NCBI RefSeq assembly: GCF_028330765.1
Contig: NZ_JAQMTY010000040.1
Coordinates: 1-40,919 of the forward strand
Direction of reading: 5' to 3'
From: Spirulina subsalsa CS-330
GTDB taxonomy: Bacteria; Cyanobacteriota; Cyanobacteriia; Cyanobacteriales; Spirulinaceae
Length of the DNA: 40,919 bases
The translations under genes and the position numbers were made by a program. Positions 32,164 to 39,629 of the stretch are shown here, piece by piece (positions within the stretch are counted from its first letter, which is position 1; every line of letters starts with the position of its first letter). Under the pieces are notes generated by a model, which worked only from the letters and a program-made list of their open reading frames with translations, did no database searches and was not told the origin of the DNA.

Positions 32164-33678
32164 ATGACTGACCCAAACCTTGGTCGTCGCTTATCGAATC
32201 GCTATCATCTGGTTGAACTCGCGGGGAAAGGCGCGATGGGGCGTGTCTACCGTGCCGAAGATACGCTGTTGGGCGGGGTTAATGTTGCGGTCAAGTTTTT
32301 GGCGCAGACCCTGTTAAATCAGCGGATGCGCGATCGCTTCGAGCGAGAGGCCACCATTTGCGCTCTCCTCGCGGAAAAAACGATGCACATTGTCCGCGTT
32401 AAGGATTACGGCGTAGATGAACATGATGTGCCCTACTACGTGATGGAGTTTCTCCAAGGGGAAAACCTCAGCGACATCATCAAAGCCAACGCCATCCCCT
32501 TCGGACGGTGTTTGAGTATTGTGCGCCAAGTGTGCCGGGGGCTGAACTGTGCCCACCAGGGCATTTTATTTAAAGGGGAACCGAGCCAAATCATTCACCG
32601 AGATATTAAACCGAGTAATATTCTCCTCACCCAAGATCCCAGCGTGGGGGAACTGGTGAAACTGCTGGATTTTGGGATTGCGAAATTAATCGAAGCCAAC
32701 CGGGATCAAACCCATTCGTTTATGGGGACGTTGGCCTACTGTTCGCCGGAACAGATGGAAGGGAAAGAATTAGATCATCGCTCGGATATCTACAGTCTGG
32801 GGGTGACGCTCTACGAGATGCTCTCACGGGATATGCCCCTGTTGCCGGAAAATAATTCCTTTGGGGGCTGGTACAAGGCGCACCACGAATTCCGACCGTT
32901 GCCCCTGCGCCCGGAGTTAAAAATTCCGCCGGAGTTGAGCCAGTTGGTGATGCGGTGTTTGGCGAAAAACCCGGAGCATCGTCCCCAGTCGGTGCAGGAA
33001 ATTTTGCAACTGATTGAACCGATGGAGGTGGAATTCAACCGATCGCAGAAAATTGCGCAATTGGATGCGATCGCCACCACCGCCGCGACCTCAACCACCC
33101 CTAGCATCCCCTCCACGATCGAAAACGCTTGCTGGAGTAAACAATGGCCCAACAATAAGCCGCGCCAAAAAATTGTTTTCCCGCAAATCATCCGCTCTGA
33201 AAGCGATGCCGTTGCCTCCCTCTGGGTGATGCTGGAGTTAAATGACATTGTTAACCGACGCTCTAGCACTCGGTATAATCAGTTTCTCTTTTCCACCATT
33301 CCCCATCCGATGCTGTTGTGGTTAACGGTGCTTTACAACCGTCAGCACGGAGCGCGTTGGTTGCCCTGCTATCTTGACCTTAAAACCCCCATGGGTCAGC
33401 AAGTGACGCGCTTACTGGGGGAAATTGGCCATTATCGGGTCTTGTTTTTCGCCCTGGAAAATCCTGCCCGCTGCGAACATGTCACCACCACCACCATTGA
33501 CCCCGAACAATGTCAACGCCTCCAAGATTGGGTGCAAATTAGCAAGGGTATTCCCGACGCGGGTCAAGCGGCGATGAGTAAAGGTTTGCTCCGGCAGGAA
33601 CTCGAAAAGTTGAAGCCCAAAATTCTGATGAAGCTCGAAGCGAACCACAATAGTGTTTCCACCCGTCCCCCTTATTGA
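32164..33678 (+). CDS. Soluble Ser/Thr protein kinase with an uncharacterised C-terminal domain
   Basis: The kinase domain occupies about residues 12-285 of 504: GKGAMGRVYRA (glycine loop), VAVKFL with Lys44, HRDIKPSNILL with catalytic Asp147, LLDFGIAKL with Asp169, FMGTLAYCSPEQ and DIYSLGVTLYEML. All catalytic residues are present, so it should be active. Unlike many Hanks-type kinases it has no membrane helix and no PASTA, WD40, TPR or FHA module. After a Thr/Ala/Ser linker (about 300-318), residues 320-495 form a separate domain (FPQIIRSESDAVASLWVMLE, TVLYNRQHGARWLPCYLDLK, VLFFALENPARCEHVTTTTI) that I do not recognise. Targets unknown. Confidence 0.95.
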   Translation: MTDPNLGRRLSNRYHLVELAGKGAMGRVYRAEDTLLGGVNVAVKFLAQTLLNQRMRDRFEREATICALLAEKTMHIVRVKDYGVDEHDVPYYVMEFLQGENLSDIIKANAIPFGRCLSIVRQVCRGLNCAHQGILFKGEPSQIIHRDIKPSNILLTQDPSVGELVKLLDFGIAKLIEANRDQTHSFMGTLAYCSPEQMEGKELDHRSDIYSLGVTLYEMLSRDMPLLPENNSFGGWYKAHHEFRPLPLRPELKIPPELSQLVMRCLAKNPEHRPQSVQEILQLIEPMEVEFNRSQKIAQLDAIATTAATSTTPSIPSTIENACWSKQWPNNKPRQKIVFPQIIRSESDAVASLWVMLELNDIVNRRSSTRYNQFLFSTIPHPMLLWLTVLYNRQHGARWLPCYLDLKTPMGQQVTRLLGEIGHYRVLFFALENPARCEHVTTTTIDPEQCQRLQDWVQISKGIPDAGQAAMSKGLLRQELEKLKPKILMKLEANHNSVSTRPPY

Positions 33679-33705
33679 CCCCAGGCGATCGCATGGCGCA
33701 GGGGC

Positions 33706-34587
33706 TTAGTCTTGGGATGAAAAGAAGAGGACGGGAAACCAACTATGGCGTAGAATTTCGTTGGCAAAGCTCGGAGCAGTCCAATCGATTAACGCGCCTC
33801 GACTGACATAGGCCGTTGCGATCGCACTGATATCAAACTCCAGCGCCACATCATTTAGCTCCTCCATGGGGTCACCGGAACGCACCACCGTTTCCACCTG
33901 CAAGCCGTAGGCTTTAAGTTCCGCCTGAACATCTGCTAGTTTTTCCTGGGCCATTTGTTCCTCAACCTCGTGGCGAAACTCCCGTCGGCCACCGCTTTCT
34001 GTGATCACCCACACTAACAAACAGGCTTGCAAACGCTGCTGCTCGTTCTGCTGGAGCACGGTTTTCAGTTCTTGAATCAAATACTGTGCCGCTTCACTGC
34101 CATTGTAGGGAATTAAAAGATAGCGCCAGAGGTGTTGACAGCGGAGGCTTAGCTCTTCGCGGGTGTAGGTGGAAATCAGTTGCGGGCGCAGGATCATCAG
34201 GGGTTGTGAGAGGCTGCGGGTTAGCCCCACCGTGGTACTGCCAAAAATGGTTTCTTGGGCCAAGCTGCGGGTCGGGGTTCCCAGCATCACCACTTGACTG
34301 TGGTAATGGGCCACCAATTTAGGGATGGTTTCAGTGGGCTTACCGGACACCACTTCAATCTGAACCTCGGTGTCAGCGGGACAATCCATCGTCGCCGCCA
34401 GCAGTCGGGTTCGGGCCTGATCTATTTTTTCGTGATCCACCCGTGGCACGCCCCATTCGTCCGAAAAGGGTACAGTGTGGACAAAAACAATCTGTTGGCA
34501 ACCGCTCGCCGCTAATTCAGGGACAAAATGGATCAGACGATGTAAACCATCGGAAAAATCGGTGCAAACTAGGCAACGTTCAAACAT
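33706..34587 (-). CDS. Double-domain universal stress protein
   Basis: The 293-residue protein contains two tandem USP (alpha/beta) domains. The first (about 1-140) begins FERCLVCTDFSDGLHRLIHF, includes IVFVHTVPFSDEWGVPRVDH and ends VVMLGTPTRSLAQETIFGST with QPLMILRPQL. The ATP-binding signature G-x2-G-x9-G-(S/T) is only partly kept. The second (about 160-293) has YLLIPYNGSEAAQYLIQELK, VRSGDPMEELNDVALEFDIS and a degenerate end lacking the Gly motif. It is predicted to act in the cytoplasm under stress. It converges on the kinase gene with a 27-nt gap. Confidence 0.88.
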   Translation of the reverse strand: MFERCLVCTDFSDGLHRLIHFVPELAASGCQQIVFVHTVPFSDEWGVPRVDHEKIDQARTRLLAATMDCPADTEVQIEVVSGKPTETIPKLVAHYHSQVVMLGTPTRSLAQETIFGSTTVGLTRSLSQPLMILRPQLISTYTREELSLRCQHLWRYLLIPYNGSEAAQYLIQELKTVLQQNEQQRLQACLLVWVITESGGRREFRHEVEEQMAQEKLADVQAELKAYGLQVETVVRSGDPMEELNDVALEFDISAIATAYVSRGALIDWTAPSFANEILRHSWFPVLFFSSQD

Positions 34588-34674
34588 AAGCGGGAGCGGG
34601 TGAGGGGTCAGCTTCCTTTCATTATCCTATGCTTGTTGAATTTCGCTGTGGCTTGCTTAACACAATGGTGCAGA

Positions 34675-34791
34675 AGAGGCGCGATCGCACAAGGGTGAGG
34701 AGTAAAGGGATCGGCGCAGGGGCGATCGGCGCAGCACCACAGAGGCGCGATCGAATAAAGGTGAGGAGTAAAGGGATCGGCGCAGCACCAC
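34675..34791. repeat. Tandem 66/51-bp repeat with a nested 15-bp duplication
   Basis: A unit beginning AGAGGCGCGATCG and containing GTGAGGAGTAAAGGGATC starts at 34675 and again at 34741. Copy 1 is 66 bp because GCGATCGGCGCAG-type sequence is duplicated within it (15 bp near 34720-34734); copy 2 is 51 bp. Neither is coding in any convincing frame. It lies between the universal-stress gene and nblA. Confidence 0.8.
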
Positions 34792-34991
34792 CGGTAGAGA
34801 GAAAGGATAATCCCAGAGAAATCACAGCATAATCTTCTGCTGGGGATGAGTGGGTTGTAGGTGGGCGGTTACCCGTCGGGTCACGGTTAAGAGTAACGGT
34901 CTGAGGGAACGCCCCGCGTCCCTAGCATTTTCCGCTGTGGACAGTGCAAGAGAACTGAGGTCGGCCTCGCCGTTCCTGGGGATCTTGTCGG
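34792..34991. other. Unexplained structured segment downstream of nblA
   Basis: About 200 bp follow the nblA stop codon. A short hairpin is visible at 34905-34922 (GGGAACGC with GCGTCCC), and the frames remain open on both strands without recognisable protein features. Its base composition (GC-rich, evenly structured) differs from the AT-richer nblA leader. It may be an old insertion-element remnant or the 3' UTR of nblA. I cannot assign it. Confidence 0.35.
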
Positions 34992-35174
34992 TTAGGCTCC
35001 AATCCCCCATTCGTGCCGCAGAAACTCTTTGTACATGTTTTCACGCACCAACATTTGGCGATACATGTTGACCAAGAATTCTTGGGCCTGTTCACGACTC
35101 ATCTGATTAACTTGAGTCTCGAACGTGCGGATGTTGAATTGTTGCTCCAAAGATAGATCGATGGGCTTGGACAT
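34992..35174 (-). CDS. nblA: Phycobilisome degradation protein NblA
   Basis: NblA is a small adaptor that binds phycobiliproteins and the ClpC chaperone and directs phycobilisomes to proteolysis during nitrogen or sulfur starvation. The 60-residue product starts at ATG 35174 behind GGAGGTCACT and reads MSKPIDLSLEQQFNIRTFET, then VNQMSREQAQEFLVNMYRQM and LVRENMYKEFLRHEWGI. These are the two helices and the conserved EQQF...F..QV / QA.EFL / MLVRE..YKE.L.H.WG pattern of the family. Length is typical (about 60). An upstream extension of the frame to 35321 is untranslated leader and promoter. Regulation: see the NtcA-type promoter. Confidence 0.97.
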   Translation of the reverse strand: MSKPIDLSLEQQFNIRTFETQVNQMSREQAQEFLVNMYRQMLVRENMYKEFLRHEWGIGA

Positions 35175-35248
35175 AGTGACCTCCAAACGACATAAAGACG
35201 TTGAACTGACATCCCAATCAGCAAAGCGAATTGGTGATGATATTACAA

Positions 35249-35291
35249 AACATAACAAAGGCTTGACAAAACTGCCAGTCAATATTGATAC
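35249..35291 (-). promoter_or_regulatory. Candidate NtcA-activated promoter of nblA
   Basis: On the minus strand GTATCAATATTGAC (35291-35278) fits the NtcA site GTA-N8-TAC with one mismatch (GAC). After 23 nt comes TATGTT (35254-35249), matching TAN3T, the -10 of class II NtcA promoters at the usual spacing. The site's core TCAATATTGA is a perfect palindrome. An alternative sigma70 pair is TTGTCA (35269-35264) and TAATAT (35245-35240), 18 bp apart. nblA is a known nitrogen-control target in cyanobacteria; binding here is inferred. Confidence 0.55.
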
Positions 35292-35535
35292 CGTTTTGTG
35301 ATTTCTCCAATTCTGACCCATGGGCGAGGGCGGTGGCTGTTCGTGTTACGCCCGTTTTAGCGACTTTCCCCAGGGAGAACCGCTCAAACTGAACACAAAC
35401 TCTGAAAGAATGTTGAGGAGGACTAGGCAGCGGAGGAAAGGGGGTCAGGGCTGGGTATACTGACCGTTTGGACGGATTAGGGCTGGGGTTAATCTCAGAA
35501 TTCCGGGGGCGTTTGAAGAGAAGATTGGAGAAAAC

Positions 35536-35565
35536 TTGACGAATTGTGTAAACATTCTGTAATAA
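35536..35565 (+). promoter_or_regulatory. Candidate promoter for rbp
   Basis: TTGACG (35536-35541) and TAATAA (35560-35565) are 18 bp apart. If used, the transcript would carry a leader of about 325 nt before the rbp ATG. Confidence 0.4.
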
Positions 35566-35830
35566 TTAATCGTGGAGCCAACAAAAAAAAGTAAATTGTA
35601 TCTGGCCTGTCAGTTATGCAGGAGTTCACAGGTCATTCCCTGCCCAGAGTAGACGTTGTTATACAATTGAGCTGTTGTATGCCTGAAAACTCTTAGTCGT
35701 GTTGTCGGCAGTTTAATCAGTATTATTTTGGCAAAAAATTCGCGATCGCATCATCATGGGCTGGGAGCACAACATCACTTCAATTCATTTACGTTCCATG
35801 CTCCCTGTGCAAAGCGGTGTTACGGTTTAG

Positions 35831-35855
35831 CCCAAGTCCACAGCTTGTGACTGGG
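35831..35855 (+). promoter_or_regulatory. Leader hairpin near the rbp start
   Basis: CCC-A-AGT-C-CAC pairs with GTG-ACT-GGG around an AGCTT loop, with single-base bulges, 44 nt before the ATG. It could modulate translation or mRNA stability in the cold, but it may be fortuitous. Confidence 0.3.
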
Positions 35856-35899
35856 TGACTTTGTTCGTTTCGTTTATTCATATCCGGAGATAATAACTT

Positions 35900-36346
35900 A
35901 TGTCTATTCGTCTTTATGTTGGCAATTTGCCGAAAGAATCTGTGGATCGCCAAGCGTTGCACGCCATTTTTGAAGAATTTGGAGAAGAAGTTTCGACGAA
36001 GGTGATTAAGGATCGCAAAACCGGGAAATGCCGGGGCTTTGCGTTTGTGACCGTTCCGACGGACGAAATGGCAGACCAAGTGATTGAAAAGCACAATGGT
36101 CAAGCGTTTATGGAAAGCACGCTCAAAATTGAGAAAGCGTTGCCCCGTGAAAAAGCGAAGGTAGAAAAGGAAGGGAGCAGCGCCAGCAGCAGCACCCCAA
36201 CCCCCAGCCCGAAACGCGCTCCCGCTGCGAAAAAGCGAGCTACCACGCCCAGTTCAAGCGGTGGCTCTGTGCAACCTGATCCCCGCTGGGCGGATGATTT
36301 GGCGAAACTGAAAGAAATGCTGTCTGCTCAAACCAGCAGTTCTTGA
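35900..36346 (+). CDS. rbp: RRM-type RNA-binding protein (Rbp)
   Basis: The 148-residue protein has one RNA recognition motif at residues 1-80: RNP2 is LYVGNL at 5-10 and RNP1 is CRGFAFVTV near 47-55, both with the aromatic residues that stack on RNA. Cyanobacterial Rbp proteins of this kind are often induced by cold and bind mRNAs. The C-terminal 65 residues are Ser/Pro/Lys/Ala-rich and low complexity (PSPKRAPAAKKRA), longer than in the Gly-rich short members, and end in a small helical segment (DPRWADDLAKLKEMLS). GGAG lies 10 nt before ATG 35900. A good terminator follows. Confidence 0.95.
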   Translation: MSIRLYVGNLPKESVDRQALHAIFEEFGEEVSTKVIKDRKTGKCRGFAFVTVPTDEMADQVIEKHNGQAFMESTLKIEKALPREKAKVEKEGSSASSSTPTPSPKRAPAAKKRATTPSSSGGSVQPDPRWADDLAKLKEMLSAQTSSS

Positions 36347-36380
36347 GCGATTCACGCTTGTAATTATTTGAGTTCATTCG

Positions 36381-36411
36381 GGTAAGGGACGTGGGTTCCT
36401 TGCCTTTTTTT
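36381..36411 (+). terminator. Intrinsic terminator after rbp
   Basis: GGTAAGG (36381-36387) pairs with CCTTGCC (36398-36404, one T-G pair), with TTTTTTT at 36405-36411. Confidence 0.8.
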
Positions 36412-36520
36412 GTGAGCGATGGGGACGGCGGCGCGATCGCGCCCCCCATCTCAACGTATTGATCCCGGTTTCGTGGGATTATGAGAACGGTTTTTGATGC
36501 GACTAATCAGGAGTAATGGT

Positions 36521-37225
36521 ATGACGACCGATCCCGTTCAAGTGATGAAACAGGAGGTGGGCAAAGCTGCCGCCGCACGGGTTCAATCCAATTCAATTGT
36601 GGGGTTAGGCACGGGGTCAACTACTGCGTTTGCGATTCAATCCTTGGGCGATCGCCTCGCCAGCGGTGACCTCACGAATATTGTCGGTATTCCCACCTCT
36701 TTTCAGGCTGAAGTGTTGGCCAAAAAATATGGCATTCCCCTGACGAGCTTGGATGCTGTGGACAAAATTGATGTGGCGATCGATGGGGCGGACGAAGTTG
36801 ATCCCCAGAAAAATTTAATCAAAGGGGGCGGCGCAGCCCATACCCGCGAAAAAATCGTCGATACCTTGGCGGAGATGTTTATCGTGGTGGTCGATCAAGG
36901 AAAGTTAGTGGATCGCCTCGGCTCGACGTTTTTGCTGCCGGTGGAGGTTATTCCCATGGCGATGACTCCGGTGATGCGGGCGATCGCTGCCCTAGGCGGT
37001 AAACCCGAACTGCGTATGGGCGTGAAAAAAGCCGGCCCCGTGGTGACCGATGAAGGAAATCTCGTCATTGATGTGAAATTTGACGACATCCCCGACCCCG
37101 CCGGTTTAGAAAAAACCCTGAACAACATTCCCGGTGTTTTGGAAAACGGCTTGTTCGTCAACTGTACCGACTTGGTACTTGTGGGCGAAGTGAAAGATGG
37201 CCAGGCTAGCGTCCGGGAATTTTAG
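36521..37225 (+). CDS. rpiA: Ribose-5-phosphate isomerase A
   Basis: RpiA interconverts ribose-5-phosphate and ribulose-5-phosphate in the Calvin-Benson and pentose-phosphate pathways. The 234-residue protein contains [20 protein letters not shown] (phosphate-binding), [18 protein letters not shown] (catalytic Asp region), [20 protein letters not shown] (catalytic Glu/Lys region) and [15 protein letters not shown] 36521 has GGAG 7 nt upstream; an ATG at 36494 in frame lacks one. The C-terminal VFENGLF-like segment ([19 protein letters not shown]) is typical. Complete. Confidence 0.97.
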   Translation: MTTDPVQVMKQEVGKAAAARVQSNSIVGLGTGSTTAFAIQSLGDRLASGDLTNIVGIPTSFQAEVLAKKYGIPLTSLDAVDKIDVAIDGADEVDPQKNLIKGGGAAHTREKIVDTLAEMFIVVVDQGKLVDRLGSTFLLPVEVIPMAMTPVMRAIAALGGKPELRMGVKKAGPVVTDEGNLVIDVKFDDIPDPAGLEKTLNNIPGVLENGLFVNCTDLVLVGEVKDGQASVREF

Positions 37226-37260
37226 AGAGACTCAAAGCCGACTTTGGCCTACTCAATCTG

Positions 37261-37281
37261 AACCCGTTAAAACGGGTTTTT
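37261..37281 (+). terminator. Intrinsic terminator after rpiA
   Basis: AACCCG (37261-37266) pairs with CGGGTT (37273-37278), followed by TTT. The hairpin lies 35 nt after the rpiA stop codon. Confidence 0.65.
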
Positions 37282-37284
37282 GCG

Positions 37285-37595
37285 ACAACAAAGCCCAATT
37301 TTAGCTGTGTCACGCCAGTAGGGTGCTGTTAGCGAAGCGTAACGCACCGTCCCATGGAGCGTTGGACATTATCGGTGGGTTACGGCGGATTGCTAGATTG
37401 CAGTAACGCACCGTCCCATGGAGTGTTGGACATTATCGGTGGGTTACGGCGGATTGCTAGATTGCAGTAACGCACCGTCCCATGGAGCGTTGGACATTAT
37501 CGGTGGGTTACGGCGGATTGCTAGATTGCAGTGATAGCCTGTGTTTTAGCCGCCTAACCCACCCTACAACAAAGCCCAATTTTAGCTATGCCACG
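37285..37595. repeat. Palindromic repeat element with three 64-bp units, flanked by 30-bp direct repeats
   Basis: The element 37318-37567 has inverted ends GTAGGGTG (37318-37325) and CACCCTAC (37560-37567). Inside, a 64-bp unit beginning TAACGCACCGTCCCATGGAG is repeated three times in tandem (37340-37403, 37404-37467, 37468-37531) with almost no divergence (one C-to-T change in unit 2). Within units GGTGGGTTAC can pair with GTAACGCACC of the next unit. The flanks ACAACAAAGCCCAATTTTAG onward (37285-37314 and 37566-37595) are 28/30 identical direct repeats. The sequence resembles dispersed palindromic repeats of filamentous cyanobacteria that I remember; it has no coding capacity. Confidence 0.85.
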
Positions 37596-37598
37596 ACA

Positions 37599-38486
37599 CT
37601 AGCGGCGTTGCAAAACTGGGGCGTGGAAAATGGCTTCGGAGTTGAGGACAATGCTGCTGGTTTCCCGGAGATAGCCGGTGATGTAGGGTTCGAGTTCGGG
37701 GGGGAAAAGACCGTCGGGGGGTTGGAGGAGGGTGGGATCGTAGGGGGTGATTTCGTCAATGGTTTGTACCATAACCCCAAGTAAATGGGTGCTGGATTTG
37801 AGGATGATCACGGTGACGGTGGAGAGGGATTCGAGATCGAGACCGCCGAGGCCAAGGAGATGGTTGAGGTCTAAGATCCAGAGCATTTCGCCGCGCCAGT
37901 TATAAATTCCCAAGACACAATCGGGCATGTCGGGGACGGGAAGGACATGGGCGATCGCTAAATACAGCACCTCTTGAATCGACTCCACGGGCAGGAGAGC
38001 GGGGTTTTCGATGCCCAGTTGAAAATTAAGATATTTTTGCTCTTGTACTTCAGGGCCGGGGAGGGTGGTGATTTCACTCCGACGCGAGGAGACCGCTGGT
38101 AAATTGACCACCGCATCCTGAAGGGAGGAGCCGGATTCTAACCAGGCGGCCAAATCAATCGCGAGGGCGGTACTGGCGAGGGAGAGGGTTTGTCGCCAGA
38201 GGGGTTGGGACTGTTCCGATCGCTGGCCGATGACTTCAACCTGACTCAAGCCGGGGATTTGCAGTTTTTTTAAGCCCCGTTCGATGATTTGGGTGCAGCG
38301 TTGGGGTTGGGGAAACTCCGCAGCGGCGAGATCGATCTGGAGACGGCTTTTGTTCCAAGTGACTTTAGCGTTAATCCCTTCAGGATTGAGCTTGTAATTG
38401 AGGAGCCGCGCAATCACCTGGGGGTCTCCGGCCCGTGCTTGCTGCAAAATGCGGTCTTGCTCTGGGGTGGGTGCGGTGGTGTTCAT
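37599..38486 (-). CDS. CheW-domain protein with an N-terminal cyanobacterial domain
   Basis: The 295-residue protein starts at ATG 38486 (MNTTAPTPEQDRILQQARAG). The C-terminal half (about 160-295) is a CheW-like SH3-type domain: YLNFQLGIENPALLPVESIQ, VLYLAIAHVLPVPDMPDCVL, GIYNWRGEMLWILDLNHLLG and MVQTIDEITPYDPTLLQPP. It would couple receptors to a histidine kinase in phototaxis or pilus-type systems. The N-terminal about 110 residues (LNYKLNPEGINAKVTWNKSR, LQIPGLSQVEVIGQRSE) match a small domain seen in other cyanobacterial proteins, function unknown to me. No CheA or receptor is adjacent. It lies 4 nt after the pentapeptide gene. Confidence 0.88.
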   Translation of the reverse strand: MNTTAPTPEQDRILQQARAGDPQVIARLLNYKLNPEGINAKVTWNKSRLQIDLAAAEFPQPQRCTQIIERGLKKLQIPGLSQVEVIGQRSEQSQPLWRQTLSLASTALAIDLAAWLESGSSLQDAVVNLPAVSSRRSEITTLPGPEVQEQKYLNFQLGIENPALLPVESIQEVLYLAIAHVLPVPDMPDCVLGIYNWRGEMLWILDLNHLLGLGGLDLESLSTVTVIILKSSTHLLGVMVQTIDEITPYDPTLLQPPDGLFPPELEPYITGYLRETSSIVLNSEAIFHAPVLQRR

Positions 38487-38490
38487 CGCC

Positions 38491-39000
38491 TTAGAGATAG
38501 TCGCAGAGTAGGGTGTCACGGGTGGCGCGGCCGGTGGTGGGGTTGGTTCCGGTGGCGCGATCGCACAGTTCCATTTGAATATCTTCACGGAGCAACACAT
38601 CGGTAAAGTCTGCCCCGTCAATGTTGGCCCCGTTAAACCGCGCCCCCATGGCTAAGGCCCCTTCCAGGTTGGCATTGTGGAGGTTGGCACGGGTCAAGCG
38701 GGCTGATCCCAGCATGGCAAACTGAAGATTGGCGGCTTCGAGGTTCACCGAATCCATGTTGGCGGAAAAAAAGGTTACCCCTTCGAGGTTGGCATGGCTA
38801 AAATCGCTCTGGCGCACATCGGCACTTTTGAATTGAGAATCGCGCAAATCCTGGCCGGAGAAATCGACCCCGTTTAAAAAGCGATTGTTATAGTCGGTGG
38901 CGGCGGCAGGGGGAGCGATCGCCCCCCAGAGCATCACCAGCATCATCAGACCCAGGCCAAATGCGGCGATGCGGCGAAGGTTTAACCCCAAACGTTTCAT
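38491..39000 (-). CDS. Exported pentapeptide-repeat protein
   Basis: The 169-residue protein begins MKRLGLNLRRIAAFGLGLMM, with a hydrophobic signal segment and the cleavage-like PPAAATD (the twin Arg is not followed by a full Tat motif). A run of A(D/N)LXX pentapeptides follows (VDFSGQDLRDSQFKSADVRQ, SDFSHANLEGVTFFSANMDS, VNLEAANLQF and so on, about 14 repeats). Such repeats fold into a right-handed quadrilateral beta-helix. Location is probably the thylakoid lumen or periplasm. The C-terminus has two Cys (about 155-167). ATG 39000 is chosen; ATGs at 39006 and 39030 are in frame. It is likely transcribed with the CheW gene downstream. Confidence 0.85.
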   Translation of the reverse strand: MKRLGLNLRRIAAFGLGLMMLVMLWGAIAPPAAATDYNNRFLNGVDFSGQDLRDSQFKSADVRQSDFSHANLEGVTFFSANMDSVNLEAANLQFAMLGSARLTRANLHNANLEGALAMGARFNGANIDGADFTDVLLREDIQMELCDRATGTNPTTGRATRDTLLCDYL

Positions 39001-39123
39001 AATCATGACGGTTTCAACACAGATGCTCATCAGGTTTTATTGCGATCCTATCATTGTTCTCCGCTAGAGTTCTTTCAGTTTGGACGGAGCGAGATTGTGA
39101 TGCAACGAAGGAGGGATGTACCC

Positions 39124-39546
39124 ATGGGCAAACCACAGAAACAGCAGGATTATTGGGTCGGGTATTGGGGTGAAATTCGCGTTCAACAGTGGCTTCAGTG
39201 CCGGGGTTGGCAGGTCTTACACCACCGCTGGCGATGTCGCCGGGGGGAGTTGGATCTGGTGGCGCAAGAACCCAATCATCAGGCCCTAGTGTTTGTGGAG
39301 GTGAAGACGCGGGGCGATCGCAACTGGGATCATCACGGCCTCCTCGCCATCACCCCCCGCAAACAGGCCCAACTCTGGCACACGGCTGAACTCTTTTTAG
39401 GCGAGTTTCCCCAATACAGCACCGTTCCCTGTCGGTTTGACTTGGCGTTAGTGCAGTATCGTGGGGTGATTCATGGCGCGTTAACCCCGGCCCAGGTGAC
39501 GGATCAATTCAGCATTTACGATTATCTTGAAGGAATCTTGAGTTAG
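39124..39546 (+). CDS. YraN/UPF0102 family endonuclease-like protein
   Basis: This 140-residue protein has a restriction-endonuclease-like fold signature: YWGEIRVQQWLQCRGWQVLH, then the Asp-Glu-Lys-type site RRGELDLVAQEPNHQALVFV followed by EVKTRG. YraN proteins are widespread, often linked to DNA metabolism, without an established substrate. The start at ATG 39124 is set by AGGAGG 9 nt upstream; in-frame ATGs at 39100 and 39040 lack one. Divergent from the pentapeptide gene. Complete. Confidence 0.92.
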   Translation: MGKPQKQQDYWVGYWGEIRVQQWLQCRGWQVLHHRWRCRRGELDLVAQEPNHQALVFVEVKTRGDRNWDHHGLLAITPRKQAQLWHTAELFLGEFPQYSTVPCRFDLALVQYRGVIHGALTPAQVTDQFSIYDYLEGILS

Positions 39547-39629
39547 GCCGGGGCGATCGCGACAACTCACGGCGATCAGCCTTGGGCCTCGGTTCAAGAC
39601 CGACAACCAAACACCACAAGCGAGGGTTG

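Larger units (their letters stand above)
35292..35899. other. Long leader and promoter region upstream of rbp
   Basis: About 600 bp without a supported ORF. It includes the rbp promoter candidate at 35536, a short palindrome ATACAA/TTGTAT (35661-35680), an imperfect hairpin (35831-35855) just before the ribosome site, and one HIP1 octamer. Long 5' UTRs are usual for cyanobacterial RRM-protein genes. Confidence 0.5.

Noticed and set aside
34822-35071. Overlapping ORFs on both strands downstream of and over nblA
   Set aside because: They have no recognisable family and cross the well-supported nblA; treated as unassigned non-coding sequence.
37340-37531. CRISPR-like regular repeats
   Set aside because: The 64-bp units are contiguous with no unique spacers and no cas genes are present.
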